From Candidatus Nitrosocaldus sp. (GTDB taxonomy: Archaea; Thermoproteota; Nitrososphaeria; Nitrososphaerales; Nitrosocaldaceae): DNA of 64,000 bases. The translations under genes and the position numbers were made by a program. Numbering within the stretch: the first letter of the stretch is position 1; each line of letters starts with the position of its first letter. The notes below the pieces were generated by a model. The model saw nothing but the letters and a program-made list of their open reading frames with translations, had not been told where the DNA came from and did no database searches. Location: contig JANWZS010000006.1 of the NCBI GenBank assembly GCA_025054855.1, positions 22,297-86,296 on the forward strand. Direction: 5' to 3'. Below are positions 44,589-54,430 of the stretch, in pieces.

Positions 44589-45074
44589 CTACGGAGCATG
44601 ATTGTGCATATGCTCATCTATCCTTGGCAGTTCCATCCTCTCGTTGTATCCTAACTCCACCTTCGACTCTATGAACGATGTGCCTATACTCTGCATCATG
44701 CTCTGCATGCTCTGCTCAATCCTCTTTATATCAGATCTTATAGAGTTGAGTATACTCATAGCCCTCCCAAGTAGCATGAGCAGCTCTTGCATGTAGATGA
44801 GTGCATCGATGCGAATGGTTATGCTCTGCAATACCAACTGTGTAGTCTTCATCAGTGTAAGTAGTGCTGTTATATCATCAACACCCTCGTCAGTTATCGA
44901 ATTGTCGGGTGTAGTGCTGCCATCATGCCTACTTACATAGCCAATAGTTCGCAGTTCCAGATCTCTCTGCATCTTATTGTAAAGTGAGTTTATCGCCTTG
45001 AGTTCTGTCTCAAGGTGGGATACTGCAGATAACACCCTATCCCTTGCATCATGCATGTTACGATTGAGTATCAT
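44589..45074 (-). CDS. Short CdvB-like (ESCRT-III/Snf7) paralogue
   Basis: 161 residues, almost all helical. The layout follows CdvB without its N-terminal basic segment and C-terminal tail: a long hairpin (VSHLETELKAINSLYNKM), then MKTTQLVLQSITIRIDALI matching CdvB's NQAKLALEQIQLRLSTI, then helices ending QSMMQSIGTSF. It lacks the FPDLP-type MIT-interacting motif of the upstream CdvB, so it may join the polymer without direct CdvC contact. Identity rests on helical pattern and location. Confidence 0.7.
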   Translation of the reverse strand: MILNRNMHDARDRVLSAVSHLETELKAINSLYNKMQRDLELRTIGYVSRHDGSTTPDNSITDEGVDDITALLTLMKTTQLVLQSITIRIDALIYMQELLMLLGRAMSILNSIRSDIKRIEQSMQSMMQSIGTSFIESKVELGYNERMELPRIDEHMHNHAP

Positions 45075-45164
45075 GATGAGTTACCCCCACTGGAATATGA
45101 TAAAAAAGGGTACGATGGTATGCCATCTCTACTACACCTCCCTTCTCCCCTGCATCCATCGATC

Positions 45165-45803
45165 CTAACTCGCTATCTTGCTCTCCTCACTCATGCTAGG
45201 TAGGTCTGGGAACTTCTCCTTCATCCTGCTCTCAACCACACTCGCTGCCTCCTCAAGTATCTTCGTTGCCTCCTCATTAGCATACTCGAAGTTTATGTTG
45301 TAGCCTCCAACCTGCCCTGCATCCATCAGTATACCTCCCAGCAGCTCCGATATCTCGCCCATCTCGTTATCCACCTCAGGCATCATGCTCGCTAGACCAG
45401 ATCTTACATTCTTCACTACAGCCATCGCTGGACTCAATGTCACTACTACATCCCCAAGTTCAGTTATAGTGCTCAACCTGAGCTGTATCTGCTCCAGTGC
45501 CAACTTCGCCTGGTTCACCATCTTGCTCAACTTCCTTATCTGAGCCAGCTCGTTGGAGAGCACTGCTGAGTACTGTGTATCATGCTGCTGTATGGATTGC
45601 ACTATCCTCTTGAAGAGTGATTGGTCCTTCTCCCTCAGCTTCTGCGCTATCGTGTCAAGTTTCATTATCTGCATCTGGAGCTTCCTCTGTGCATGCTCTA
45701 TCCTCGGCTTGAGTGGACCTGTCGGCTTCACTACACCCTGTAACCTCTCACCCATACTGGGCTCGTTTGGCTTACTCCATCTCGATGCAAATGCCATATC
45801 CAT
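45165..45803 (-). CDS. cdvB: CdvB, ESCRT-III-like division protein
   Basis: 212 residues. The basic N-terminus (KPTGPLKPRIEHAQRKLQMQ) and long amphipathic helices with LREKDQSLFKRIVQSIQQHD match the ESCRT-III core. The acidic C-terminal helices carry EEAASVVESRMKEKFPDLP, whose KFPDLP is a MIT-interacting motif for CdvC. It polymerises at mid-cell in Cdv-type division. No CdvA gene is visible in the window. The SWIM-domain gene is divergent 106 bp away. Confidence 0.92.
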   Translation of the reverse strand: MDMAFASRWSKPNEPSMGERLQGVVKPTGPLKPRIEHAQRKLQMQIMKLDTIAQKLREKDQSLFKRIVQSIQQHDTQYSAVLSNELAQIRKLSKMVNQAKLALEQIQLRLSTITELGDVVVTLSPAMAVVKNVRSGLASMMPEVDNEMGEISELLGGILMDAGQVGGYNINFEYANEEATKILEEAASVVESRMKEKFPDLPSMSEESKIAS

Positions 45804-45909
45804 TCACCAATGGTGATGCTATGGTTATGACTAATATGGAAGTGTGGCGATTATTTGATCAACTCCACAAATAATATTTACCAGTAGATGGTAGGCTAGC
45901 CTGATTGGC

Positions 45910-46257
45910 ATGGGTAGCACGATGGCAGAGCGATTGGTACACAGGAGGGCTGTAAAGCTGCATGTATTCGTGCCGAGCAACAGGAGGATCTGGACGGTTG
46001 TAGGCAACAGATACGAGTACTGGGTTAACCCTCCAGACTACTGCACGTGCAAGGACTACTACTTCAGGGTGAGGAGGATTATGCTTGAGCAGGGAGGAGG
46101 GGATGCTATGGATGCTAGATGCTACCACCTGAGGGCAGTCGAGATGGCAGAGGGTTCAGGTATGGTGGATACGGTGTACTTTGATGATGATGAGTACGAG
46201 TGCTTCATCACAGGGCTTGTGGGTATGATATATGCAGGGACCATCGGGGGTAGTTAG
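45910..46257 (+). CDS. SWIM zinc-finger protein
   Basis: 115 residues. The SWIM motif CxCx(n)CxH is clear: YCTCKDYYFRV near residue 45 and ARCYHLRAV near residue 73. Archaeal SWIM proteins bind DNA or partner with RadA-type recombinases. The last 30 residues are hydrophobic and could pack on a partner. Divergent from cdvB; a peroxiredoxin gene follows. Confidence 0.85.
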   Translation: MGSTMAERLVHRRAVKLHVFVPSNRRIWTVVGNRYEYWVNPPDYCTCKDYYFRVRRIMLEQGGGDAMDARCYHLRAVEMAEGSGMVDTVYFDDDEYECFITGLVGMIYAGTIGGS

Positions 46258-46287
46258 ACTTTTATCATACAGTGTAGTCGCTATGCT

Positions 46288-46749
46288 ATGAGCGATGCAA
46301 GCGTGTTGAGCATAGGCACTCCTGCTCCAGACTTCACCGCAGACTCCACCATGGGGAGGATCAGGTTGAGTGATTACAGGGGCAAGAAGAGCATAGTACT
46401 CTACTTCTACGTCAAGGATATGACTCCAGGATGCACTACCCAGTCCATAGGCCTCAAGGATGGTATAGAGAGGATAAGGATGCTGGGGGCTGAGGTGATA
46501 GGTGTAAGTACAGATGATGTAGAGTCTCACAGGAGGTTCGCCTCTAGGTATGGGCTGAACTTCCCGCTCGTTGCTGACCTGGATGGCAGTATAAGCAGGG
46601 CTTACGGTGTATTCAATGAGGAGAGGAGGAGGGCAAGGAGGGTTACGTTCGTAATAGACAGGGATGGTGTGATCAGGCATGTGATGAGCAGGGTGGATGT
46701 GGAGACCCATGCAGATGATGTTATGGACGTGCTGAAGAAGATACGATGA
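46288..46749 (+). CDS. Peroxiredoxin (Bcp/PrxQ type)
   Basis: 153 residues. It reduces peroxides. It has FTADSTMGRIRLSDYRGKKS, then YFYVKDMTPGCTTQS with the peroxidatic cysteine near residue 51. The second typical PrxQ cysteine five residues later is absent (CTTQS), so resolution would use a partner thiol. The arginine in the active-site pocket is supplied later (KKSIVLY and VTFVIDRDG segments frame the fold). 37 bp before purD. Confidence 0.9.
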   Translation: MSDASVLSIGTPAPDFTADSTMGRIRLSDYRGKKSIVLYFYVKDMTPGCTTQSIGLKDGIERIRMLGAEVIGVSTDDVESHRRFASRYGLNFPLVADLDGSISRAYGVFNEERRRARRVTFVIDRDGVIRHVMSRVDVETHADDVMDVLKKIR

Positions 46750-46786
46750 GCAATAGTATGCATGTATATATGTGATGTGATGTTGC

Positions 46787-48079
46787 ATGGATGTACTCGT
46801 CATAGGCTCTGGGGCAAGGGAGCATGCGATAGGCTGGAAGGTAGCAGGGAGCAGCAGGGTCGGTAAGGTGATCTTCGCCCCTGGCAATGGGGGTACACGT
46901 CTCGCTGGTTATGAGAACATCGATCTGCGCATCAACGAGTACGATAAACTGCTCAGGTTTGCCATGGAGCATGACTGCCTAACCATAGTTGGACCAGAGG
47001 AGCCACTCGCAAACGGTATAGTGGATCTATTCTCTAGCAACGGTCTAAGGATACTCGGACCAACCAAGACTGCATCGAGGTTAGAGAGTAGCAAGGTATG
47101 GGCAAAGGAGTTCATGAGTAGGCATGGCATACCAACAGCAGCATTCAAGTCATTCGATGACCCAGAGGCTGCCAAGGATTACATAGCAGGGATCAAGGGT
47201 GATGGGGTTGTGGTGAAGGCAGATGGGCTTGCAGCTGGCAAGGGTGTGGCAGTGTGTAGTAGCAAGGAGGAGGCATACAGCGCTGTGGACAGGATCATGA
47301 GGGCCAGGGTATTCGGTGATGCTGGCAATAGGATAGTGGTGGAGGAGAGGCTCTACGGAGAGGAGGTATCGTTCATATGCATGAGCGATGGTAGGCATAT
47401 CATCCCACTGGCTACGAGCCAGGATCACAAGAGGGCCTATGATAACGATGAGGGTCCAAACACAGGTGGCATGGGTGCATACTCCCCCAACCCGTTAATA
47501 GATGAAGGGAGGCAGGAGTGGATCATGCGCAACGTAATGCAGAAGGCGATAGATGGGTTGAGGCAGGAGAAGGTTGAGTTCAAGGGATTCCTCTACGCTG
47601 GGCTCATGCTTGTCGATGGCAGTGCGTATGTTCTGGAGTTCAATGTAAGGCTAGGTGATCCAGAGACCCAAGTGATACTACCGAGGATGAGGTCTGATCT
47701 AGTGGAGTATGTTGAGCGCTGCATAGATGGTACACTTGATCAGGCTGAAGATATAGTATGGGATGAGAGGGTTGCAGTATGTGTTGTTCTCGCATCCAAG
47801 GGCTACCCCAATGCATACGAGAGGGGCAAGGGCATATCTGGGCTTGCCAATCTGCAGGGGATGGATGACCTACTTGTATTCCATGCTGGTACAAGGGTTA
47901 CCGATGATGGTAGGATAGTTACAGATGGAGGAAGGGTACTCAGCATCGTAGCCTTGGGTAGCGATATGGGTGATGCTATAGCAAGGGCATACTCTGCCGT
48001 CAACAACGTCTACTGGGATGGCATGCACTACAGAAGGGATATAGGGAGGAGAGCATTAAGGTATCTACTGAATGGGTGA
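46787..48079 (+). CDS. purD: Phosphoribosylamine-glycine ligase
   Basis: ATP-grasp ligase of purine synthesis, 430 residues. The N-terminus VLVIGSGAREHAIGWKV is diagnostic. Further motifs are VGPEEPLANGIVDLF, SKVWAKEFMSRHGIPTA, VVKADGLAAGKGV, ATSQDHKRAYDNDEGPNTGG and EFNVRLGDPETQVILPRM. Full length. Overlaps tatA by 8 bp. Confidence 0.96.
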   Translation: MDVLVIGSGAREHAIGWKVAGSSRVGKVIFAPGNGGTRLAGYENIDLRINEYDKLLRFAMEHDCLTIVGPEEPLANGIVDLFSSNGLRILGPTKTASRLESSKVWAKEFMSRHGIPTAAFKSFDDPEAAKDYIAGIKGDGVVVKADGLAAGKGVAVCSSKEEAYSAVDRIMRARVFGDAGNRIVVEERLYGEEVSFICMSDGRHIIPLATSQDHKRAYDNDEGPNTGGMGAYSPNPLIDEGRQEWIMRNVMQKAIDGLRQEKVEFKGFLYAGLMLVDGSAYVLEFNVRLGDPETQVILPRMRSDLVEYVERCIDGTLDQAEDIVWDERVAVCVVLASKGYPNAYERGKGISGLANLQGMDDLLVFHAGTRVTDDGRIVTDGGRVLSIVALGSDMGDAIARAYSAVNNVYWDGMHYRRDIGRRALRYLLNG

Positions 48080-48422
48080 ACCTCTCTTGCTAAGCATAGG
48101 GGGGAGTGAGTGGGTGATCATAGTACTGCTATTCCTCATACTCATAGTTGGAAGCAAGCACCTACCAAGTCTAGGGAGGAGCATAGGTAGGGCTGTTGGG
48201 GAGTACGAGAGGGCAAGGGCAGGTATAAGGAGGGAACTCGAGAGGATAGATACCAGTTCTAATGCGGGCATAGGAGGTATAAGCATGCCCATAAAGGGTC
48301 CAGTGGAGAGTGAGAGGGAGAAGTTGGAGATTGTAGCTAGGACACTGGGCGTAGATCCTAAAGGCATGAGTGATGATGAGTTGAGGAGGATTGTGCATGA
48401 GAGGTTAGGTAGTATCAGGTAG
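48072..48422 (+). CDS. tatA: Twin-arginine translocase subunit TatA
   Basis: 116 residues. One N-terminal membrane helix (EWVIIVLLFLILIVGS) is followed by the hinge and amphipathic helix PSLGRSIGRAVGEYERAR. The long charged tail contains a conserved-looking GVDPKGMSDDELRRIVHE unit. It forms the pore-like part of the Tat folded-protein exporter. tatC is not in the window. Confidence 0.88.
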   Translation: MGEPLLLSIGGSEWVIIVLLFLILIVGSKHLPSLGRSIGRAVGEYERARAGIRRELERIDTSSNAGIGGISMPIKGPVESEREKLEIVARTLGVDPKGMSDDELRRIVHERLGSIR

Positions 48423-48964
48423 AGAGTATGCTTAGCAGTATGTATCGCTATATGATGACGATGTTGATCGACCCGCTATACCTGTACAGATGGCTTGGCT
48501 TGCACCCCATACAATATCATCGCTTCATCTATACATGCGCTCTAATAATCCTGTCTCGAGGAATGGTTTATCCATACAGCATGATCTCTATCTAGCATGT
48601 ATCGACCCTCCGCATATGAGTATATGCTACACTTGTACCCTCTCATGTTAGAAGAGAGGTAATATTCACTGCACATGCTAGACGAGGATAATAGTTAGAA
48701 TGGTAATCATATAGCGGCTATTGATGACGCAGTCATAGACCTCATTATCATGATGTGATGACCATACTAACTGCATATGGAATAAACATCCATTAATAGA
48801 CGTTACTAGGAAGAAACTACAATTAGTATATGAAGTATCATATAGCATCTTAAATACTCCATATTCCGTGTATATTCATTCCATTATCTATACTAGATTA
48901 TCGAAGCTTTATTTTATAAATTTAGCGATATATTTATATATTCTCCTCTCATAAGGTTGGATCG
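48423..48964. other. A+T-rich intergenic boundary of the glycan island
   Basis: About 540 bp without a supported gene. Base composition changes here from balanced to strongly A+T-rich. A TATA-like TATTTATATA near 48930-48940 is about 28 bp before the next gene's ATG. I found no tRNA, att-like repeat or transposase remnant. Confidence 0.55.
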
Positions 48965-49363
48965 ATGATAGAATCTACCAATAACCTTAATATATTAAGG
49001 ACATTAACTAGATTACGGAAGATTGCCCTAAGACAGGGAGTATGGAATAAGGCGTTAAGCCTACATGAAAGAATGTTAGTTGCGCTATCAAGCAAATATA
49101 TCAGAGCTGTTAGAAGTACAATATTAGCAATAGTGCTAGCTAGAATAGTTATGAAACTGAAGATTGCCTTGAATGACCTTATAGTGGTAGAACAACGAGG
49201 ATTTGCAAGGGCATATACATGGATTAAAGGAGCAATAAACGTATGTAGGGATATGTTTCACCAATGCATGACTATTACAACTATAGAGGTGCCTTTAATA
49301 AATAAGAATATAATCGAATGGTTTACCCTGTTCGAAGCGAGTATGATAAGTAAAAACCCTTAA
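48965..49363 (+). CDS. Small helical conserved hypothetical protein
   Basis: 132 residues. The pattern (RLRKIALRQGVWNKALSLHE, then YIRAVRSTILAIVLARIVMKL) is helical and basic; it reads like a family I have seen as uncharacterised in ammonia-oxidising archaea. No motif gives a function. First gene of the A+T-rich region. Confidence 0.6.
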   Translation: MIESTNNLNILRTLTRLRKIALRQGVWNKALSLHERMLVALSSKYIRAVRSTILAIVLARIVMKLKIALNDLIVVEQRGFARAYTWIKGAINVCRDMFHQCMTITTIEVPLINKNIIEWFTLFEASMISKNP

Positions 49364-49569
49364 TAAGATATTAATTCATGTGATAAGACATAGTTGGTGT
49401 CGTATAAGTTTAATACCAATAATAGGTTAAGAATTGGCTTTTTATACACTTATGCTACTTATAGCCACGAACATATCATGTATCTTCATATATCTTAAAA
49501 TCAACACTAGAAATGGTTATAATTTGATAACAATTACTTTATATAGATCCAGATAGGTGATATTTACTG

Positions 49570-50316
49570 ATGTTTGAGGAGAGGATATATGTCAGTAATA
49601 TACAGAGACCTAGCGAGAAGATTATGTGCGAAGTATTGATCGTTATACCTGCACTCAATGAAGCCATGAGTATAGGCAGTGTCATAGATGCCATCAACAA
49701 TGCCCTGGCAGGAATCGATCACAGGATACTGGTTGTTGACGGTAATTCTACTGACGGTACAGATCACATTGCGGCAAGCAAAGGGGCAATTGTAATTTAC
49801 CAAGAAGGAAAAGGATATGGTAATGCTCTTATGACAGGTTTTGTATATGGCAAGACAAATACTACGGCTGAAATATTGGTAATGCTTGATGCTGATCTAA
49901 CATACGATCCAAACGATTTACTTAGGTTGTTAGATCCTGTATTCAAAGGGGAGGCCGATATGGTAATAGGGAATAGATTTGCTGGCATGCAGAAAGGGGC
50001 GATGACCACGATCAATAAATTTGGAAATCGTATAATATCTTGGCTAGTCAGAATACTCCTTGGGGTAGATGTTCACGATACTCAATGCGGGATGCGAGTC
50101 TTCTCTACACATCTTGTGGATGTTTTACGTTGTAAAAACGATGGGATGGCATTCGCCACAGAGATGCTTGTCTATACGAAGAATGCGGGAGCAAGAATAA
50201 TGGAAGTATCGATCAGGTATATGCCACGGGTTGGAAAGTCAAAACTTAATCCACTGAAGGACGGTGCAAAGATACTGGGGACTATTGTAAAACTAATATT
50301 CGATAGCTATAGATGA
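49570..50316 (+). CDS. Family 2 glycosyltransferase (dolichol-phosphate sugar synthase-like)
   Basis: 248 residues. The GT-A core has VLIVIPALNEAMSIGSVIDA, VVDGNSTDGTDHI and the metal-binding DAD in LDADLTYDPNDLLRLL. The catalytic part has DTQCGMRVF. No C-terminal membrane helices. Likely transfers a hexose from an NDP-sugar to a lipid carrier or glycan. TATA-like TTTATATAG is about 28 bp before the ATG at 49570. A shorter start at 49624 is possible. Confidence 0.85.
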   Translation: MFEERIYVSNIQRPSEKIMCEVLIVIPALNEAMSIGSVIDAINNALAGIDHRILVVDGNSTDGTDHIAASKGAIVIYQEGKGYGNALMTGFVYGKTNTTAEILVMLDADLTYDPNDLLRLLDPVFKGEADMVIGNRFAGMQKGAMTTINKFGNRIISWLVRILLGVDVHDTQCGMRVFSTHLVDVLRCKNDGMAFATEMLVYTKNAGARIMEVSIRYMPRVGKSKLNPLKDGAKILGTIVKLIFDSYR

Positions 50317-50491
50317 GGTGCTAGTGGAAATCAATTACCGTATGGAAGCAAGAAGCATCGATCATATATAATATTATTATAGGATATCCTCTGCTATTAA
50401 CCAAAGAATGGCATATTAATAATGAGAGAACCGAGATATGAGATTTATGGCTTACAATAACATTTATTAAGATGGATACAGGGGAAATTGT

Positions 50492-51607
50492 ATGATACAG
50501 ATTAAAGTACAGTGGTCGGTACCTGATATAGGTAAGGATGAAGAGAATGCTGTATCAGAGGTAATAAAGAGTAAATGGCTTGGTATGGGCCCAAGAACGA
50601 AAGAGTTTGAGGGCAACATATGCTCATTTACTGGAGCCAAACATTGTATAGTAGTCAATAATGGTACCTCTGCATTGATTACTGCATTATTGGCAAATAA
50701 TATTGGACCTGGTGATGAGGTACTTGTACCAACGTATACGTTCATTGCTACTGTAAATAGTGTGCTTGCGATCGGTGCCAAACCTATATTAATTGATTGT
50801 GATCCAAGGACATTTAATATATCACCAGATACTATTACAAGCGTCCTTCATAAGCATCCACATGCTAAGGCTCTAATATTTGTAGATGTTGCAGGAATGC
50901 CTGCGGATATAGATGCCATCCGTGAAATAGCCATAAAACATAATCTCGTCTTGATAGAAGATGCCGCTGAGGCATTTGGAGCTCTCTACAAAAATAAGAT
51001 GGTTGGATCGTTCGATCATACGACGATCTTTAGCTTTCATATAGCTAAGCAGATGACGATGGTTGAGGGTGGGGCTATTGTTGCAGGAGACAGTGAGGTA
51101 GCAGAGAGATGCAGATTGATAAGAAGTCATGGTGAGGGGAAAGAAAAGTATATACATATTGATATTGGCCTTAATTTTAGACCCACTGATATCCAGTCGG
51201 CAATAGGAATCGCTCAGCTCAAGAAGGTTCTTAAGTATATCGCATTGAGGGAGAAGATCGCAAAGATATACATGGCAGAGTTAAACAACCTCCTTGCATT
51301 TCAATATATACCCGAGTATGTCACTAGACATCCTTGGATGCTATTCATGTCTCTAGCAAAGAATAGATCCGAACGTGATGCATTAAACAGATTCCTAAAC
51401 GAGAGAGGAATAGAGACACGCATTCCTTGGCCTCCTGCACATATACAACCCTACCATAAAAGAAAATTAGGGAATATAAGTTGCCCAAATGCCAACGCTG
51501 TATATGAGCGTATTCTAGCACTACCCATTGGTAATGCTATATCGGAATCACAGGCGTTTCAGGTAGTGGATACTGTGAAGGCATTCTATAAAACGGTACT
51601 ACAATGA
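50492..51607 (+). CDS. DegT/DnrJ/EryC1-family sugar aminotransferase
   Basis: 371 residues, PLP-dependent. It has the family strings GTSALITALLA, DEVLVPTYTFIATVNSV, LIEDAAEAFGALY, and the PLP lysine in FSFHIAKQMTMVEGGAIV. Later NFRPTDIQSAIGIAQL appears. Such enzymes put an amino group on a keto-sugar nucleotide. Together with the epimerase 3 bp downstream it points to an amino sugar in the surface glycan. Confidence 0.88.
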   Translation: MIQIKVQWSVPDIGKDEENAVSEVIKSKWLGMGPRTKEFEGNICSFTGAKHCIVVNNGTSALITALLANNIGPGDEVLVPTYTFIATVNSVLAIGAKPILIDCDPRTFNISPDTITSVLHKHPHAKALIFVDVAGMPADIDAIREIAIKHNLVLIEDAAEAFGALYKNKMVGSFDHTTIFSFHIAKQMTMVEGGAIVAGDSEVAERCRLIRSHGEGKEKYIHIDIGLNFRPTDIQSAIGIAQLKKVLKYIALREKIAKIYMAELNNLLAFQYIPEYVTRHPWMLFMSLAKNRSERDALNRFLNERGIETRIPWPPAHIQPYHKRKLGNISCPNANAVYERILALPIGNAISESQAFQVVDTVKAFYKTVLQ

Positions 51608-51610
51608 ACT

Positions 51611-52549
51611 ATGAATTACATAAGCAATAGTCTGGTGCTTGTCACTGGTGCTATGGGATTTCTTGGTTCACATCTATGTAAGCGACTTTCTGCTATGAAC
51701 TGTGATGTAGTTGGAGTAGACAATTTATCATTCTCTAAACTATCGGTAGATAAACATAATAACGTGATGAATAAGATTCTGTTCAAAGAGTTGGATATTA
51801 CTAGAGCAGATCATGTAGAAACTTTATTTAGAGACCATAAATTTGATATTGTGTTTCATCTTGCTGCGGTTGCCAACCCTCGAATATGTAAGGAGAATTT
51901 TGATTTAGCATTTAATGTGAATGTGATGGGAACAAAGAATATACTCAGCAATTCGAAGAATTGTGATAAAATAGTTTTCATATCGAGTGCCGCAGTGTAT
52001 GGAGAACCTCTCACTATACCTATAGCAGAAGATCATCCTTTAAACGGTACAGATCCATATGCCATTACTAAAATCATTGGAGAAAAACTCTGCCTTAACT
52101 TCGTAAAGAACTATGGGTACAGAGTGGTAATAGTAAGGAACTTCAATACGTTCGGTATAGGCCAGAGCGGTGATTATATAATCCCAACATTAATTCGTCA
52201 AGCGTTGGTGCATAAAGTCATCGAAATATGGAATTCCAAACCTATAAGGGATATGATGTACGTTGATGACACTATAGATGCTCTACTAACCATAACCAGT
52301 ACTAACAATACAGATTTTGATGTATATAATATCGGTAGTGGGAGAGGAATTCAGATCGGTAAGCTTGCTGATATTATAAAACAAAATATAGGAAACGGGA
52401 TAAATGTAATAGATCTTCAAAAACCTGTATTAGGAAGTCCTAAATTGATTGCAGATAATACTAAATTAAAGAGTCTGGGTTGGAAGGAAAGCGTTGGTTT
52501 CGAGGAAGGAATTCGTAGAACCATAGAATGGTTCCGAACACTAATATGA
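51611..52549 (+). CDS. NAD-dependent sugar epimerase/dehydratase
   Basis: 312-residue extended SDR. The NAD motif is VLVTGAMGFLGSHLCKRL, and the catalytic residues are ISSAAVYGE and DPYAITKIIGE (Tyr-x3-Lys). The C-terminus has YNIGSGRGIQIGKLADII. Acts on a nucleotide sugar, as an UDP-hexose 4-epimerase or dehydratase. The TGA stop overlaps the next start (ATGA). Confidence 0.88.
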   Translation: MNYISNSLVLVTGAMGFLGSHLCKRLSAMNCDVVGVDNLSFSKLSVDKHNNVMNKILFKELDITRADHVETLFRDHKFDIVFHLAAVANPRICKENFDLAFNVNVMGTKNILSNSKNCDKIVFISSAAVYGEPLTIPIAEDHPLNGTDPYAITKIIGEKLCLNFVKNYGYRVVIVRNFNTFGIGQSGDYIIPTLIRQALVHKVIEIWNSKPIRDMMYVDDTIDALLTITSTNNTDFDVYNIGSGRGIQIGKLADIIKQNIGNGINVIDLQKPVLGSPKLIADNTKLKSLGWKESVGFEEGIRRTIEWFRTLI

Positions 52550-53838
52550 CACAAGACAATACAAAGCACCCTACAATCATTACCGTTACTCCACTCCCTC
52601 CACATATAACGGGAGGAATTGAAGAATATGCATATTCAGTAGTTAATGGAATGAGAAAGGAAGGATTGAATGTGATTGTAGTAACGTCAAGATTCAACGA
52701 GGATGATGCTACAGCATATCCTGAAGAAGCAGGTTATATCTATGTCCCTAGTAGAATACTATTCCAACGACCAATCTTAAGAAATCCTTTAGCGCTTATA
52801 AAGGTGGCACAAGCTATACGGCGTTCAGATTTAATACATATACATATGCCATATCCGTTGGTAGAGGCATTTAGTGCATTCATAGCAAAGATCTATCGCA
52901 AGAGAATACTCGTCACTTATCATATGGACGCAAAGATCGACGTAGAATCTGAAAATACCAGAGAACCTCTAATCCATTCTATAATCCAAAAATTATATGT
53001 ATTACTATCGGCTCGATGGCCTCTATCTTATTGCGATGTTATATGCTCAAATACTAGAGCATATGCAGAGAGTTCGCCTCTGCTTAGAAGATATCTTAGT
53101 AAGGTCAGAGTAGTCTATCAAGGAATCAGGAGAGATCTTTATGGTTTTCTGGACAGAAATGCCGTTGAGAATATACGAAGGAAATATCTTGGACAACGCT
53201 ACTCCTATCTAGTCACCTTCGTAGGTCGGCTAGTTCCATACAAAGGACTAAAATATCTAATTGAGGCCATAAATATAATCAATAAGAGTATAACCAATAA
53301 CGATAAGAGTATACTATTCGTTATAGGCGGAAGTGGCCCACAGAAAGACTATCTGATTAACCTAGTAAAGGAGTACAATCTTACAAATGTTCTTTTTATA
53401 GGATTCGTAGACGACAAGGATCTATTTAATCTCTTTGCAGCGTCGGACCTCGTTGTATCACCATCGATATCAGAGCTTGAATCAGTACCGATAACATTAC
53501 TATCAGCACTAGCAGTAGGAACCCCTGTAATAGGAACCTCTATAGGAGGTACGGCAGAGACAGTTCCTAATGATGGCGTGCGTGGTCTTATTATCCCACC
53601 AAAGGATTCTGTTGCACTCGCCGATGCTATATGGAGAATGTTAAACTCAAAGGATCAAGCGAAGTATAAAGTGACCCCATTGGTGAGATTCTGGGATGAC
53701 GTTGCAAAAGATTATATAAAAATACTATATGCCATGTTAGGTCTTCCCTTGCCTAGCGAGAGTCTGTATAACAATACAAGAATGCATAATGATAGATCCG
53801 AAGTAATAAATAGAACACGTAAGTATGACATTATATGA
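52546..53838 (+). CDS. Family 4 glycosyltransferase
   Basis: 430 residues, GT-B fold. The N-terminal domain starts ITVTPLPPHITGGIEEYAYS. The C-terminal domain has FVGRLVPYKGLKYLIEAI, GGSGPQKDYL and SPSISELESVPITLLSALAVG. At the usual Ex7E motif the first Glu is present but the second position is Ser. The ATG at 52546 overlaps the epimerase stop. Builds the glycan chain from an NDP-sugar. Confidence 0.86.
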   Translation: MTQDNTKHPTIITVTPLPPHITGGIEEYAYSVVNGMRKEGLNVIVVTSRFNEDDATAYPEEAGYIYVPSRILFQRPILRNPLALIKVAQAIRRSDLIHIHMPYPLVEAFSAFIAKIYRKRILVTYHMDAKIDVESENTREPLIHSIIQKLYVLLSARWPLSYCDVICSNTRAYAESSPLLRRYLSKVRVVYQGIRRDLYGFLDRNAVENIRRKYLGQRYSYLVTFVGRLVPYKGLKYLIEAINIINKSITNNDKSILFVIGGSGPQKDYLINLVKEYNLTNVLFIGFVDDKDLFNLFAASDLVVSPSISELESVPITLLSALAVGTPVIGTSIGGTAETVPNDGVRGLIIPPKDSVALADAIWRMLNSKDQAKYKVTPLVRFWDDVAKDYIKILYAMLGLPLPSESLYNNTRMHNDRSEVINRTRKYDII

Positions 53839-54389
53839 GTGAGCAAAAATCATCTATTACTGTTAGGAGAGCTAGAGTAGGTGATATTGAAGAGCTTTGT
53901 GATGTTTATCTGGAACTATCGCCTCCAATTAGAAGATTATTCCATCCTTTTCCATTTGAGAGAAGTAAACTCAGACTCATATTTCTAGTAATGATACTCA
54001 GTGATAAATTGATAAGATTGGTAAAACATATTTTACCAAAGCTTGGTTTCTCTCTAATAGTTGCATACGATGAAGATGAGTCAAGAATAGTTGGATTCAT
54101 TTACATCCATATTATTGGTAAAGAAAATGATAAATTAATAGCGAATCTGGGTATCACAGTAAGAGAGGGTGTAAGATCCAAAGGTATTGGAACGAAGATG
54201 GAACAGGCTATGATTGACCGTGCTAGGCAGATAGGCATAGGCATAATACGTTTCTCTGTGATCGAGGATAATACCAACGTTCTAGGCTTACACAAGAAGT
54301 TCGGATTTACAATCAAAGGTTATACAAAAGACGATTACTGGGATGGAAAGTTTGAGAAGAACCTACTGTTAGAACTAGAACTAGAGTAA
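53835..54389 (+). CDS. GNAT-family N-acetyltransferase
   Basis: 184 residues. ITVRRARVGDIEELCDVYLE opens the GNAT fold. The acetyl-CoA loop is VREGVRSKGIGTKMEQAMI, followed by RFSVIEDNTNVLGLHKKFGF, as in RimI-like members. In this cluster an amino-sugar N-acetyltransferase is plausible given the aminotransferase nearby. Start overlaps the previous stop (ATGA). Confidence 0.8.
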   Translation: MSEQKSSITVRRARVGDIEELCDVYLELSPPIRRLFHPFPFERSKLRLIFLVMILSDKLIRLVKHILPKLGFSLIVAYDEDESRIVGFIYIHIIGKENDKLIANLGITVREGVRSKGIGTKMEQAMIDRARQIGIGIIRFSVIEDNTNVLGLHKKFGFTIKGYTKDDYWDGKFEKNLLLELELE

Positions 54390-54430
54390 ATATATCTAGA
54401 AATAAATTAATACTGTCAAGGCGATCTTGG

